Part shown: in pieces, positions 31,651 to 40,347 of the stretch | Layout of the letters: every line of letters starts with the position of its first letter | How positions within the stretch are numbered: the first letter of the stretch is position 1 | Translations under genes and position numbers: made by a program | Assembly (NCBI RefSeq): GCF_014201675.1 | Contig: NZ_JACHEZ010000002.1 | Coordinates: 62,001-126,000, forward strand | Reading direction: 5' to 3' | Origin: Oceanithermus desulfurans | GTDB taxonomy: Bacteria; Deinococcota; Deinococci; Deinococcales; Marinithermaceae | Length of the DNA: 64,000 nucleotides | The notes under the pieces: model-generated | Told to the model about the DNA's origin: nothing | Databases searched by the model: none | What the model saw: the letters and a program-made list of their open reading frames with translations, nothing else

Positions 31651-33363
31651 CTACTGGGACGCCCCAATGTTGTTACGGCCGTCCAGCCCGAGCGCGGTGC
31701 GCAGGTCGAATCCGTAGAAACGCTCGAAGAGGTCGAAGGCGCTCGAGCTGCGCTCGGTGGCGTTTCGCGCCGGGCTGCCTTCCCGCAGCGAGTAGTCGTG
31801 CGCGGCCTCGTCGGTGAACAGGGGGTCGGCGTGCCGGTTGCCCGCGACGTTGAGGTGGTTGGCGTTGATGCGGCTGAGGAAGGGAAGGTCCAGCCCGTCC
31901 ACCTGGTAGTAGAGGTTGTCGTAGGCGGTGAAGGTGACGGTCAGGTAATCGTTGGCGGTGATGTAGGAACTGCCCCCCGAACCGTTGGTGGGATCGAAGT
32001 TGCCGTAGAAGATGTTGCCGATGAACTCCACCACGTTCTCCTGGCGGTTCTGGGCCTTGTAGACGGGAGCGCGACGCGTGTACGGGGTGGCGAGGTTGCT
32101 GACGAAGGTGTTGTAGAGCACGTAGGTTTCCGGCCCCGCGGTGGCGCTGTTGCCCGATTGGAAGCTGAGCAGTCCGTTGCAGTCGTAGGCGGTGTTGGCG
32201 ATCACGAAGTTGTAGTCGTAGAAGGTGCCGTAGAAGTTCTCTTCGTTGCCGCGCACGCCGATGCACTCGCCCCCGCCGCCAATCAGGCGGTTGGCGATCG
32301 CCCAGTGGTAGCCGGTCCAGAAGCCCTCGCTGTCCTGCGAGAGGATAATGACCGTCTCCCGCACCGGCGTGACGACCTCGTTGCCGCTGATCACCACGTG
32401 ATAGGAGTTCTTGAGGTCGACGGCATTCTCCGAGACGCCTTCGAAGCGGTTGCCGGCGATCCAGACGTAGTGGGGCGACTTCGCGGCGTTCTGCCCCTCG
32501 CCGCTGCGCTGGCTCGGGGTCTTGGAGTTGCCGCCCTGGATCGCGTCGCCGTCGGAATCGCCGAAGACGTTGTCCACGATCCAGACGTACCGCGCGTACC
32601 ACGAGGGGCGCACCTGGTGCGCCTCGCCGCCAAGCGGGCCGCCGTCGGAGGGTCCGATGTTGTCGAAGCGGTTGCCGTAGACCATGACGTAACGGATCTC
32701 GCCCTGCGCGTCGCCGGCGATGTCGATCCCGGCCCCGCCGCCGTCGCTGCCGTCGCCGACGATGGTGCTGTTGCGCACGGTGATGTAGCGGCTTCCCGGC
32801 AGGATGTCGATCCCCGAGCGCACCACGTTGAGCTGCAACCCGTCGAAGATCACGTGCCGGCCCTGGACCTCGACCGCCGGCTGGGCGCTCGAGGTGAGCC
32901 CGCCGCCGCGCCCGGCGAACCAGCAGGGGGCCTGGGCGGTGCAGGCGGTGGCGTCGACGCGCAGCGTGCGGGTCGCGGAGGCCTGGCCGCTGAAGCAGAC
33001 GACGTCGCCCGCGGCGAGCACGAGGTCGCGCGGCAGCGCCTCGCCCGCGGCGTACTCGGTGGTGCAGCGCTCCGGCGCCGGGGTGGGAATGGCGACGGGG
33101 TCGTACCCCTCCCATCCCGGCGCCGCGCGGGGCGTGGGCAGATCGGGCATGATGCCCGCGGGCAGGCTGTCGGTCGTGGGATCGGGGCAGGGAACGCCGG
33201 GGTAGTCCGCGGCGAAGCCGCAGCTCCCGCCGGCGCCGCCGCCCGGCCCGCCTCCGCCGCCGGATCCGCCCGCGCCGTCCGTTCCACCGGGCTGGCAGGC
33301 GGCCAGCAGGATAGCCAGCGCCCAGACGAGCGCCGTACGGATCAAGAAAGGGTTCGTTGGCAT
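31651..33363 (-). CDS. Right-handed beta-helix surface lipoprotein (paralogue 2)
   Basis: A 570-residue lipoprotein: lipobox LLAAC (Cys23) and a QPGG/Gly-rich linker much like its neighbour. Beta-helix turns include RYITVRNSTIVGDG, RYVMVYGNRFDNIG, RYVWIVDNVFGDSDGDAIQGG, HYVWIAGNRFEGVSENAVDLKN and YHVVISGNEVV, ending with HADPLFTDEAAHDYSLREGSPA, the capping segment common in bacterial beta-helix proteins. The start ATG 33363 has GGAGGAC upstream. No enzyme class is claimed; a polysaccharide lyase or chondroitinase-like role is possible. It is encoded 127 bases upstream of the first paralogue, across the AT-rich spacer. Confidence 0.82.
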   Translation of the reverse strand: MPTNPFLIRTALVWALAILLAACQPGGTDGAGGSGGGGGPGGGAGGSCGFAADYPGVPCPDPTTDSLPAGIMPDLPTPRAAPGWEGYDPVAIPTPAPERCTTEYAAGEALPRDLVLAAGDVVCFSGQASATRTLRVDATACTAQAPCWFAGRGGGLTSSAQPAVEVQGRHVIFDGLQLNVVRSGIDILPGSRYITVRNSTIVGDGSDGGGAGIDIAGDAQGEIRYVMVYGNRFDNIGPSDGGPLGGEAHQVRPSWYARYVWIVDNVFGDSDGDAIQGGNSKTPSQRSGEGQNAAKSPHYVWIAGNRFEGVSENAVDLKNSYHVVISGNEVVTPVRETVIILSQDSEGFWTGYHWAIANRLIGGGGECIGVRGNEENFYGTFYDYNFVIANTAYDCNGLLSFQSGNSATAGPETYVLYNTFVSNLATPYTRRAPVYKAQNRQENVVEFIGNIFYGNFDPTNGSGGSSYITANDYLTVTFTAYDNLYYQVDGLDLPFLSRINANHLNVAGNRHADPLFTDEAAHDYSLREGSPARNATERSSSAFDLFERFYGFDLRTALGLDGRNNIGASQ

Positions 33364-33443
33364 GCGTCCTCCTTCGCTAAAGCGTGTAGGCGCATGCTAT
33401 CACGCGTCGCCGGTCTTTGGAACGCGCCCGTAATCGGTAAGGT

Positions 33444-34184
33444 TCAGAGGCCGCGGTAGACCGCCGCCATCTCGTCGAGGACGCCCTGCAGCTGCACCTC
33501 GTCCACGGGCTTTGCGGGAGCGAAGTACTCGGAGGGGTCGATCCGGGTACGCAGCAGCTTGAGCTGCCAGGTGTGGGCGGCGGGCAGCGCGCGCTCGACG
33601 CGCTCGAACTGGGCGAGGATCTCCGGGTCGATGAAGCGGGTGATCGAGGGCACCTCGTGGTCCATGAAGACGTGCGAGCCGTCCTCGGCGCGGGTGTAGC
33701 CGCGCACCAGGTAGTCGATGACCACCACGTCGGTGTCGAAGAAGCGGAAGATCTCGTCGAGGGAGCGCAGCGGGCTGATCTCGCCGCAGGTGGAGAGCTC
33801 GATGTCCACGCGGAAGCCCAGGATCCCCTCGGGGTGGGCGAAGTCGGGGTAGGTGTGGGCGGCGATGTGGCTCTTGTCGAGGTGCATCCGCACCGAGGAG
33901 GCCCAGGCGGGCGCCGCGCCCGAGCCCGCCTCGTCGGAGAGCAGCAGCAGCGCGCTGGCCCCGTAAGGGTCGTAGTCCTGCTCGCTGGAGGCGAGCACCT
34001 CGGCGTCGATGATATCGGCAATGCGCTCCAGCAGCGCGCGCACGCGCGCCGCGGCGTAACGTTCGTTCAGGTAGGCGGCGTAGCTCTTGCGGTCGTCCTC
34101 GTCTGTCGCCACCACGAAGTCGTAGAAGCTGAAGCTGAGCAGCTTGCGCAGGTTGTTGAAGCCGCTGAGCTTGAGCCGGCTCAT
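33444..34184 (-). CDS. speD: S-adenosylmethionine decarboxylase proenzyme (E. coli type)
   Basis: A 246-residue enzyme that decarboxylates S-adenosylmethionine to supply aminopropyl groups for polyamines. HLDKSHIAAHTYPDFAHPEG and DIELSTCGEISPLRSL match the long (E. coli-type) SpeD. The chain is expected to cleave itself between Lys104 and Ser105, turning Ser105 into the pyruvoyl cofactor. STCG supplies the catalytic cysteine. The start is ATG 34184, overlapping the speE stop (ATGA). Many thermophiles carry the short archaeal-type SpeD; having the long type here is worth noting. Works with the upstream aminopropyltransferase. Confidence 0.94.
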   Translation of the reverse strand: MSRLKLSGFNNLRKLLSFSFYDFVVATDEDDRKSYAAYLNERYAAARVRALLERIADIIDAEVLASSEQDYDPYGASALLLLSDEAGSGAAPAWASSVRMHLDKSHIAAHTYPDFAHPEGILGFRVDIELSTCGEISPLRSLDEIFRFFDTDVVVIDYLVRGYTRAEDGSHVFMDHEVPSITRFIDPEILAQFERVERALPAAHTWQLKLLRTRIDPSEYFAPAKPVDEVQLQGVLDEMAAVYRGL

Positions 34185-35053
34185 GCCCCGCCCTCCAGCG
34201 CGGCCGTCAGGCGGCGCGGCAGCGCGAAGGCCGCGGCCAGGGCCTCGGGGCCGGTGGCTTCGAGGTCGAGCCCCCGTTCGCGGGCGCGCAGCTCGAAGAG
34301 CGCCCGGTGCTCGGCGTAGCCGCCGGGAATCAGGTCGGCCGCGCCCGCGAGGACGTAACCCCAAAGGCCGGTGAAGCTGGGCACGTAGATCCCGTAACTG
34401 TGCACCCGGCTGAAGGCCTGGGCGAGCGAAGCGCGTACGCGGCGGTGCCCGCGGATCGCCCCGGGGGCGAGCGGCCCCGCCTGGGTGGCCAGCACCGCCC
34501 CCGGGGCCAGAGCCGCGGCCAGGCGGCGGTAGAACTCGGGAGCGTACAGTCCCGACGCCGGCGATTCCGCATCGCTGGCGTCGATGAGGTCGCCCACCAC
34601 CACGTCGAAGCCGCCGGGGGTGTGCTCGAGGTAGCGCACGATGTCCTCGTGCCGCAGCTCGAGCCGCGGGTCGTCCCAGGCCCCCTCGGCCCAGTCGGGG
34701 ATGAGGCGCCGGCACAGACCCACGAACTCCTCGTCCAGGTCGACCATCACCACCTCGCTCACGCTGGGGTGGCGCAGCACCTCGCGCAGCGTCGCCCCCT
34801 CGCCGCCGCCCATGATGAGGACCCGCCTGGGGGCCGGGTGGGCCAGCATCGCGGGGTGCACCAGCGCCTCGTGGTACAGCCCCTCGTCGGCCTCGCACGA
34901 CTGCAGGTCGCCGTCGAGGGCGACGCAGACGCCGTGGACCTTGCTCCGGAAAAACAAGTAGTGCTGCCAGGCGGTGCGCCCTACGGCCAGCACTTCTTCG
35001 ATTTCATGCCTTACCTGATCGCTGGGGTTGAGGTCTTGCCTGAGCTCGAGCAT
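34181..35053 (-). CDS. speE: Polyamine aminopropyltransferase (spermidine synthase family)
   Basis: A 290-residue enzyme that transfers the aminopropyl group of decarboxylated SAM to an amine. VLIMGGGEGATLREVLRH is the SAM-binding motif, VMVDLDEEFVGLCRRLIPDW the next strand, and VVVGDLIDASDAESPASGLYAPEFYRRL the catalytic Asp region; its wording is closer to Thermus SpeE and thermospermine-synthase-like enzymes than to mesophilic spermidine synthases. In Thermus the homologue acts on agmatine. I chose ATG 35053 because GGAGGTGAA precedes it. Operon with speD. The exact acceptor amine is not resolved by sequence alone. Confidence 0.9.
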   Translation of the reverse strand: MLELRQDLNPSDQVRHEIEEVLAVGRTAWQHYLFFRSKVHGVCVALDGDLQSCEADEGLYHEALVHPAMLAHPAPRRVLIMGGGEGATLREVLRHPSVSEVVMVDLDEEFVGLCRRLIPDWAEGAWDDPRLELRHEDIVRYLEHTPGGFDVVVGDLIDASDAESPASGLYAPEFYRRLAAALAPGAVLATQAGPLAPGAIRGHRRVRASLAQAFSRVHSYGIYVPSFTGLWGYVLAGAADLIPGGYAEHRALFELRARERGLDLEATGPEALAAAFALPRRLTAALEGGA

Positions 35054-35101
35054 TTCACCTCCCGCGAGCCCGAAGGGCCCCGTCTCCACCGCCCACTCTA
35101 C

Positions 35102-35131
35102 AAAAAGCGGCGGGGCGCCGGGCCCCGCCGC
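35102..35131 (-). terminator. Rho-independent terminator after the serine hydrolase gene
   Basis: GCGGCGGGGC and GCCCCGCCGC (35107-35116 and 35122-35131) form a 10-bp stem. On the minus strand it is followed by TTTTTG, a proper U-tract, 17 bases after the stop of the gene ending at 35148. Confidence 0.9.
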
Positions 35132-35147
35132 TCGCGCGCCGCCGCCG

Positions 35148-36362
35148 CTACGGGCCCGCCACCGCCGCCTGGTAGGCCTGATCGAGAAGGTCGCAGGGCA
35201 TGGGCGCGCCGTTGCCGACCGAAGAGTTCACCAGCAGCACCGCCTCCACCTGGCGCGGGTACCAGATCGCGCAGGTGTGCTGTTCGTTGGCCAGCCAGGG
35301 GTAGGCCTTCTTGTCCACGTACCAGCTGTAGTAGTCGCCCCGCTTGCGCAGCCGCGCGGTGTCGGGGTCGCCCGTGCTGACGCGGTTGTACCAGCCCAGG
35401 GCCTGCTGCGCCATGCGGTCGCGCGCCTCGTCGTCCAGGATCCCGTCGTCGTAGCGGGCGTAGGCCAGCAGCTTGGCGAGCTCCACCGCCGACATGAACA
35501 GGCCGCTGTGGCCGCCGCAGTCCTTGAGCGCCCGGCTGGCGTCGGTACCGGGCTGCGTTGGGTTTTCGAAGTCGTAGTAGAGGGCGTAGTTGCCCGCGCT
35601 TTGGAAGCTGCACTCCACCCGGCCGATGCCCAGGGGCAGCAGGATCTGCTCGTTGAGCATGGCCACGTAGAGGGCGCCGGCGGTGTTCTCGTTCACCTCG
35701 AAGGGCGACAGCCCCGCCTTTTGGAACAGCCGCGGGATCAGGATGCGGAACAGCGCCGGGTTGGCGTTCTTGTAGTCGCGCGGGGAGCCGGGCATCGCCC
35801 CCAGGCCGACGACGTACTCGAGTCCGCTCCAGCCGTTGCCCCAAAGCGCCTTCTCGGCGTCTGTGAGCCCGTCGAAGATCTGCCCGAAGCCGCTCGTGTG
35901 CGCAAGCAGGTGCCGGAAGGTGAGGGGGTTGCCGCCGGTGAACCCCGGCCCCACCGCCCAGGCGTCGGGCAGCCAGGGAGCCACGGGGCTCGCGAGGTCC
36001 ACGTAGGCGTACCCCAACGCGTCGTTGATGCGGCGCATTGCCTGCAGGAAGAAGATGGCGTTCACGGTCTTGCTCACGCTGGCCAGAAGCTGGCGGGTGC
36101 CGGCGGCCATGGCCTGCTCGCCGTCGACCGCCCGCCGGGCCAGGCCCCAGGCCCCCGAGCGCGCCAGCTTTCCCTCGTGGTTGATCGCGTAGGAGAAGCC
36201 CACCACGTTGCCCTCGTAGGCGTTGCGGAGGTACTGCTCCATGAGCTCAGGGTCGAAACCGCCTTTGTCGCTGATCCCTCCAGGGTTCTTGGGCGCGCCG
36301 CACGCGGCCAGCACCAGAACCAATACGCTTACGATCATTCCGTACCTCAACACGACCCTCAC
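35148..36362 (-). CDS. Serine hydrolase lipoprotein, class C beta-lactamase fold
   Basis: A 404-residue lipoprotein with lipobox LVLAAC (Cys21). The catalytic SxxK is SVSK (Ser95, Lys98), the second motif is a Y-x-N in DYKNANPALFRIL, and GHSGLFMSAVELAKLLAY carries the region near the third motif. LTFRHLLAHTSGFGQI is the HLLxHTSG block of this superfamily. Members include esterases, D-aminopeptidases and penicillin-binding-like proteins, so beta-lactamase activity should not be assumed. The start is uncertain: GTG 36362 keeps two arginines in front of the signal helix; GTG 36353 is also possible. It ends at a strong terminator. Confidence 0.84.
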   Translation of the reverse strand: MRVVLRYGMIVSVLVLVLAACGAPKNPGGISDKGGFDPELMEQYLRNAYEGNVVGFSYAINHEGKLARSGAWGLARRAVDGEQAMAAGTRQLLASVSKTVNAIFFLQAMRRINDALGYAYVDLASPVAPWLPDAWAVGPGFTGGNPLTFRHLLAHTSGFGQIFDGLTDAEKALWGNGWSGLEYVVGLGAMPGSPRDYKNANPALFRILIPRLFQKAGLSPFEVNENTAGALYVAMLNEQILLPLGIGRVECSFQSAGNYALYYDFENPTQPGTDASRALKDCGGHSGLFMSAVELAKLLAYARYDDGILDDEARDRMAQQALGWYNRVSTGDPDTARLRKRGDYYSWYVDKKAYPWLANEQHTCAIWYPRQVEAVLLVNSSVGNGAPMPCDLLDQAYQAAVAGP

Positions 36363-36472
36363 CCCCTCGGCCCGCCCACGGGGGGGCGGTAGGACGAGCC
36401 TAGGGGCGGCCCCGTTGCGAAAGCGTTGCCACAGGTGGGCCCGCCGCGGCCGCCGGGGGTATGCTGCGGCGG

Positions 36473-37618
36473 ATGAAGCTCCCCACCCTGACCCTCGACC
36501 CCTCCCTGGAGCCGGCGCTGGCCTCGGGCCACCCCTGGATCTACCGCAACCACCTGCCGCCGCAGCGGCTCGAGGACGGCGATTGGGTGCGGCTCGTCGC
36601 CGGGCGGGCCGAGGCCGTGGGGGTCTACGACGCCCAGGGGCAGGTGGCCGTGCGGATCTACGCCCGCGCCGGGGTGCCCGACGCCGCCTGGTTCGCCGCC
36701 CGGGTGGGCGAGGCTCTGGCGCTGCGCCGGAAGCGGATCCCGCCCGAGACCGACGCCTACCGGCTGCTCGCGGGCGAGGGCGACTTCCTGCCCGGCCTGG
36801 TGGCCGACCGCTACGGGCGCTACCTGGTGGTGAAGACCTACAGCTCCGGCGTGCGCCGCGCGGTGCTGCCGGCGGTGGTGAAGGCGCTGGGACGCGCGGA
36901 GCGGCCCCGGGGCATCGTGCTGCGCGCGGCCGGGGGGCTCGAGCCGCTCTACGGGGAGCCGCCCCCGCCGAAGCTGACCGTGCGCGAGCACGGCCTGCGC
37001 TTCCTCGCCGACCTTTACCACGGCCAGAAGACCGGCCTCTTCCTGGACCAGCGCGAGAACCGCCGCACGGTGCGCGAGCTGGCCGCCGGGGCGCGGGTGC
37101 TCAACCTCTTCGCCTACAACGGCGGCTTCTCGGTCTACGCCCTTGCCGGGGGCGCGGCCTTCGCCCGCAGCGTCGACTCGAGCGAGGGCGCGCTCGCCGA
37201 CGCCGAGGAGAACGCGCGGCTGAACGGCTTCGCGGAGCGGCACGAGGGCGTGCGGGCCGACGTCTTCGAGTTCCTGGACGCGCACGAGGAGCGCTACGAC
37301 CTCGTCGTCCTCGACCCCCCGTCGCTGGCGCGGAACCGCGGGCAGCTGCGGGCGGCGCTGCGGGCCTACACCCGGCTGGGCGCGGGCGCGCTGCGGCGGG
37401 TGCGGCCGGGCGGCTGGCTGGCCGCCGCCAGCTGCACCGCCCAGGTGAGCCCCGAGGCCTTCCGCGAGGTGCTCGCCGAAGCGGCGCGGCGCGCCGGGGT
37501 GCGCACCCAGATCGTGCACGAGGCCGGCCACGCCCCCGACCACCCGCTGCGCCCCGAGTTCCCCGAGGGCCGCTACTTGAAGTTCGTCGTGCTGCGCGTG
37601 CTGGAGCCCATCGGGTAA
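36473..37618 (+). CDS. Class I rRNA cytosine methyltransferase with PUA domain (RlmI/RlmO-like)
   Basis: A 381-residue enzyme. The N-terminal PUA domain (LASGHPWIYRNHLPP, GDWVRLVAG, VGVYDAQGQVAVRIY) binds RNA. The Rossmann-type domain has VLNLFAYNGGFSVYAL (SAM motif I), LVVLDPPSLAR (motif IV) and WLAAASCTAQVS with the presumed catalytic Cys (motif VI). The Thermus homologue (RlmO) makes m5C in 23S rRNA; the E. coli one is RlmI. I prefer ATG 36473 to 36461, because TATGCT lies seven bases before it, a leaderless arrangement. Confidence 0.9.
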   Translation: MKLPTLTLDPSLEPALASGHPWIYRNHLPPQRLEDGDWVRLVAGRAEAVGVYDAQGQVAVRIYARAGVPDAAWFAARVGEALALRRKRIPPETDAYRLLAGEGDFLPGLVADRYGRYLVVKTYSSGVRRAVLPAVVKALGRAERPRGIVLRAAGGLEPLYGEPPPPKLTVREHGLRFLADLYHGQKTGLFLDQRENRRTVRELAAGARVLNLFAYNGGFSVYALAGGAAFARSVDSSEGALADAEENARLNGFAERHEGVRADVFEFLDAHEERYDLVVLDPPSLARNRGQLRAALRAYTRLGAGALRRVRPGGWLAAASCTAQVSPEAFREVLAEAARRAGVRTQIVHEAGHAPDHPLRPEFPEGRYLKFVVLRVLEPIG

Positions 37619-37652
37619 GCTGCTAGGTGTTCCGCTCCCGGCGGACCGTCCT

Positions 37653-39596
37653 ATGGAAGCCCTCAGCGAAATCCTCGTCCTCGTCGGCGGCTTTTTCATC
37701 CTGGCGCTCGCGGCCAACACGATCGGGCAGTACGTCACCCGCTACAACCTGCCGCTGATCAGCGGCTTCCTCTTCGCCGGGATCCTGATCGGGCCCTACG
37801 TGCTGGGGATGATCAGCCGCGAGGAGCTCGAGCGCCTGCGCTTCGTCGACGAGATGGCGCTGGCCTTCATCGCCTTCGCCGCCGGGGCCGAGCTCTACCT
37901 GGGCGAGGTGCGTCCGCGGCTGCGCCCCATCGCGGTCATGACCGCGGTGCAGACCGTCACCATCGCGATCGCGGGCGCCTGGGCCGCCTACCACCTCTTC
38001 GGCTTCATCCCCGACCTCGGCGAGCCGGCGCGCCGCGCGGTGGCGCTGATGACCGGGGTGGTGCTGGTGGCGCGTTCCCCTTCCTCGACGATCGCCATCA
38101 TCAACGAGCTGCGCGCCAAGGGCCCCTTCACCCAGCTGGTGCTGGGGGTCACGGTCGTGACCGACGTGGTCGTCATCGTCCTCTTCACCCTGGCCTACGA
38201 GCTGGCCCTCGTCTGGGTGCACGGCCGGCCCCTGGGCCTGGGCTTCCTGCTGCTGCTGGCGGTGGAGATCGCCACCTCGGTGGCGCTCGGCTACCTGCTC
38301 GCCGCCTTCTTCCGGCGCCTCATGGGCACACGGTTGCACGCCTGGTTCAAGGGCGCGGTCGTGCTCGCCGCGGGGTACGGCATCTTCGTGGTGAGCCACC
38401 TGCTGCGCGAGACGAGCGACCGCTTCCTGCACGCCCCAGTGACGCTCGAGCCCCTACTGATCGGCATGATCGCCAGCTTCCTGCTCGTCAACTACACCGG
38501 CTTCCGCGACGAGTTCTCCAAGATCCTCGAGGACCTGGGGCCCGCGGTCTACATCGCCTTCTTCACCCTCACCGGCGCGGGGCTGGCGCTCGACGTGCTG
38601 GGCCGCGCCTGGCCCATCGCCCTCGCCCTCTTCGCCGCGCGCATGGCGGGCATCTTCTCCGGCTCCTTCCTGGGCGCGCTGCTGGCGCGCGAGCCCCTGC
38701 GCCACGCCAGCTATTCGGGCCTCGCCTTCGTGACCCAGGCGGGGGTGGCCCTGGGGCTCACCAAGAAGGTGGCCGACGAGTTCAGCGGTTTCGGCGAGCC
38801 CTTCGCCGCGGTCATCGTGGGGCTGATCGTGCTCAACCAGCTCGTGGGGCCGCCGCTGTTCAAGTGGTCGCTGCTGGCCGTGGGCGAGGCCCACCCGCGG
38901 GGTCACGGCGAGTTCGACGGCGTGCGCGACGTCATCCTCTTCGGCGACGACGACCAGACGCTCGCCCTCGCCCGCCGCCTTACCGACGACGGCTGGCAGG
39001 TGCGGCTGGCCACGCCCGACCCGGAGCGCGCCAACGAGCTGGCGGGGGCGGGGTTTCCCGTCGTGGCCTACCGCGAGCTCGACGACGCGACGCTGGCGGC
39101 GCTCCAGGCCGAGGGGGCCGACGCCGTCGTCTGCCTGCTCTCCGACGCCGAGAACCACCGCATCTGCGAGACCTTCTACGAGAAGTACGGCACCGAGAGC
39201 CTGGTGGTGCGGCTCGCGGACCGCGAGTGGGCCCCGCGCTTCGCCGAGCTGGGGGCGCTGGTGGTGGACCCCAACATGGCCACCCTGAGCCTGCTCGAGC
39301 AGTTCGTGCGCGCCCCCCAGGCGGCCAGCCTGCTGCTGGGCCTGGAGAAGGGCAAGCAGGTCGTGGACATCGAGCTGCGCGACCCGGCGCTGCACGGGGC
39401 GCTCCTGCGCGAGCTGCGGCTGCCGCCCGACACCCTGGTGCTGGCCATCCACCGCGAGGGGCAGGCCATCGTCACCCACGGCTACACCCAGCTGCGCCTG
39501 GGCGACAAGGTGACCGTTATGGGCAGCCCCGAGAGCCTGCGCGAGGTGGAGCTGAAGTTCGCCGCCACCCCCACCCCGCCGGGGCGTTCGGCCTAG
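37653..39596 (+). CDS. CPA2-family cation:proton antiporter with TrkA domains
   Basis: A 647-residue protein: about twelve membrane helices in residues 1-400 (LPLISGFLFAGILIGPYVLG, FIAFAAGAELYLGEV, VVLVARSPSSTIAIINELRAKG, SYSGLAFVTQAGVALGL), as in KefB/KefC and Na+/H+ antiporters. Then comes a TrkA-N Rossmann domain (RDVILFGDDDQTLALARRLTDDGWQVRLAT), in which the usual GxGxxG is replaced by GDDDQT, so NAD binding may be weak. A TrkA-C domain (VVDIELRDPALHGALLRELRLPPDTLVLAIHREG) ends the protein. It should exchange K+ or Na+ for protons under nucleotide control. It follows the methyltransferase gene by 34 bases. Confidence 0.88.
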   Translation: MEALSEILVLVGGFFILALAANTIGQYVTRYNLPLISGFLFAGILIGPYVLGMISREELERLRFVDEMALAFIAFAAGAELYLGEVRPRLRPIAVMTAVQTVTIAIAGAWAAYHLFGFIPDLGEPARRAVALMTGVVLVARSPSSTIAIINELRAKGPFTQLVLGVTVVTDVVVIVLFTLAYELALVWVHGRPLGLGFLLLLAVEIATSVALGYLLAAFFRRLMGTRLHAWFKGAVVLAAGYGIFVVSHLLRETSDRFLHAPVTLEPLLIGMIASFLLVNYTGFRDEFSKILEDLGPAVYIAFFTLTGAGLALDVLGRAWPIALALFAARMAGIFSGSFLGALLAREPLRHASYSGLAFVTQAGVALGLTKKVADEFSGFGEPFAAVIVGLIVLNQLVGPPLFKWSLLAVGEAHPRGHGEFDGVRDVILFGDDDQTLALARRLTDDGWQVRLATPDPERANELAGAGFPVVAYRELDDATLAALQAEGADAVVCLLSDAENHRICETFYEKYGTESLVVRLADREWAPRFAELGALVVDPNMATLSLLEQFVRAPQAASLLLGLEKGKQVVDIELRDPALHGALLRELRLPPDTLVLAIHREGQAIVTHGYTQLRLGDKVTVMGSPESLREVELKFAATPTPPGRSA

Positions 39597-39605
39597 CTGC
39601 ACCGG

Positions 39606-39611
39606 TATAAT
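39606..39611 (+). promoter_or_regulatory. -10 box (TATAAT) upstream of lutA
   Basis: A consensus TATAAT lies ten bases before the lutA ATG (39622), predicting a leader of only a few nucleotides. No good -35 box is seen. It marks the start of the lutABC transcript. Confidence 0.6.
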
Positions 39612-39621
39612 CGCCCCATAG

Positions 39622-40347
39622 ATGCGGGTCTGCTTCTTCGTCACCTGCCTGGCCGACCAGTTCTTCGCCGAAGCCGCCGCCGACGCGGTGCGGCTCTTGC
39701 GGGCGCTGGGCGCGGAGGTCCGCTTTCCCCGCGCTCAGACCTGCTGCGGCCAGCCCGCCTACAACGCCGGGCACTGGGACGAGGCGCGCAAGATGGCCGC
39801 CCACACCCAGGAGGTCTTCGAGGGGTGTGACTACGTGGTGCTCCCCTCGGGTTCGTGCACCACGATGCTGCGGGCCTACAGCCCGCGGCTTTTCGAGGGG
39901 GACCGGCCGCGCTACGAGGCCGCCCTCGACCTGGCCGGGCGCAGCTACGAGCTGGTGGAGTTCCTGGTCAAGGTCCTGAACGCCGAGAGCGTAGGGCGCG
40001 GACTCGCGGGCCGGCGGGTGGCCTACCACCACGGTTGCCACGTGAGCCGCGAGCTGGGCGTGAAGGAAGAGCCGCTGCGGCTCTTGGAGGCGGCCGGGGC
40101 CGAGGTGGTGCCCTGGGAGGCCGACCAGGAATGCTGCGGCTTCGGCGGCGTCTTCGCGGTCAAGAACGCCCCCGTCAGCCTGGCCATGGCCGACCGCAAG
40201 CTCGACACCGTGCCCGAGGTCGACGTGCTCACCTCGGCCGACGGCGCCTGCCTGCTGCACCTGGCGGGACGCGCGAAGCAGCGCGGGCTGGGCGTGCCGG
40301 TGCGGCACGTCGCCAGCCTGCTTTGGGAGGCCCACCGTGGCGGTTAA
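39622..40347 (+). CDS. lutA: Lactate utilisation protein LutA (CCG-domain subunit)
   Basis: A 241-residue protein with two CCG domains: QTCCGQPAYNAGHWDEARKMA and QECCGFGGVFAVKNAPVSLAMADRK. These cysteine-rich motifs bind iron-sulfur centres in LutA/LldE and in heterodisulphide-reductase-like proteins. With LutB and LutC it oxidises L-lactate to pyruvate in the cytoplasm, passing electrons on to the respiratory chain. The next gene overlaps its end by 11 bases. Complete and of normal length. Confidence 0.94.
   Translation: MRVCFFVTCLADQFFAEAAADAVRLLRALGAEVRFPRAQTCCGQPAYNAGHWDEARKMAAHTQEVFEGCDYVVLPSGSCTTMLRAYSPRLFEGDRPRYEAALDLAGRSYELVEFLVKVLNAESVGRGLAGRRVAYHHGCHVSRELGVKEEPLRLLEAAGAEVVPWEADQECCGFGGVFAVKNAPVSLAMADRKLDTVPEVDVLTSADGACLLHLAGRAKQRGLGVPVRHVASLLWEAHRGG

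Noticed and set aside
35148-36362. A true beta-lactamase giving antibiotic resistance
   Set aside because: Only the fold motifs (SVSK, Y-x-N) are seen. The superfamily is dominated by esterases and peptidases, and the lipoprotein context suggests a cell-wall or ester role.
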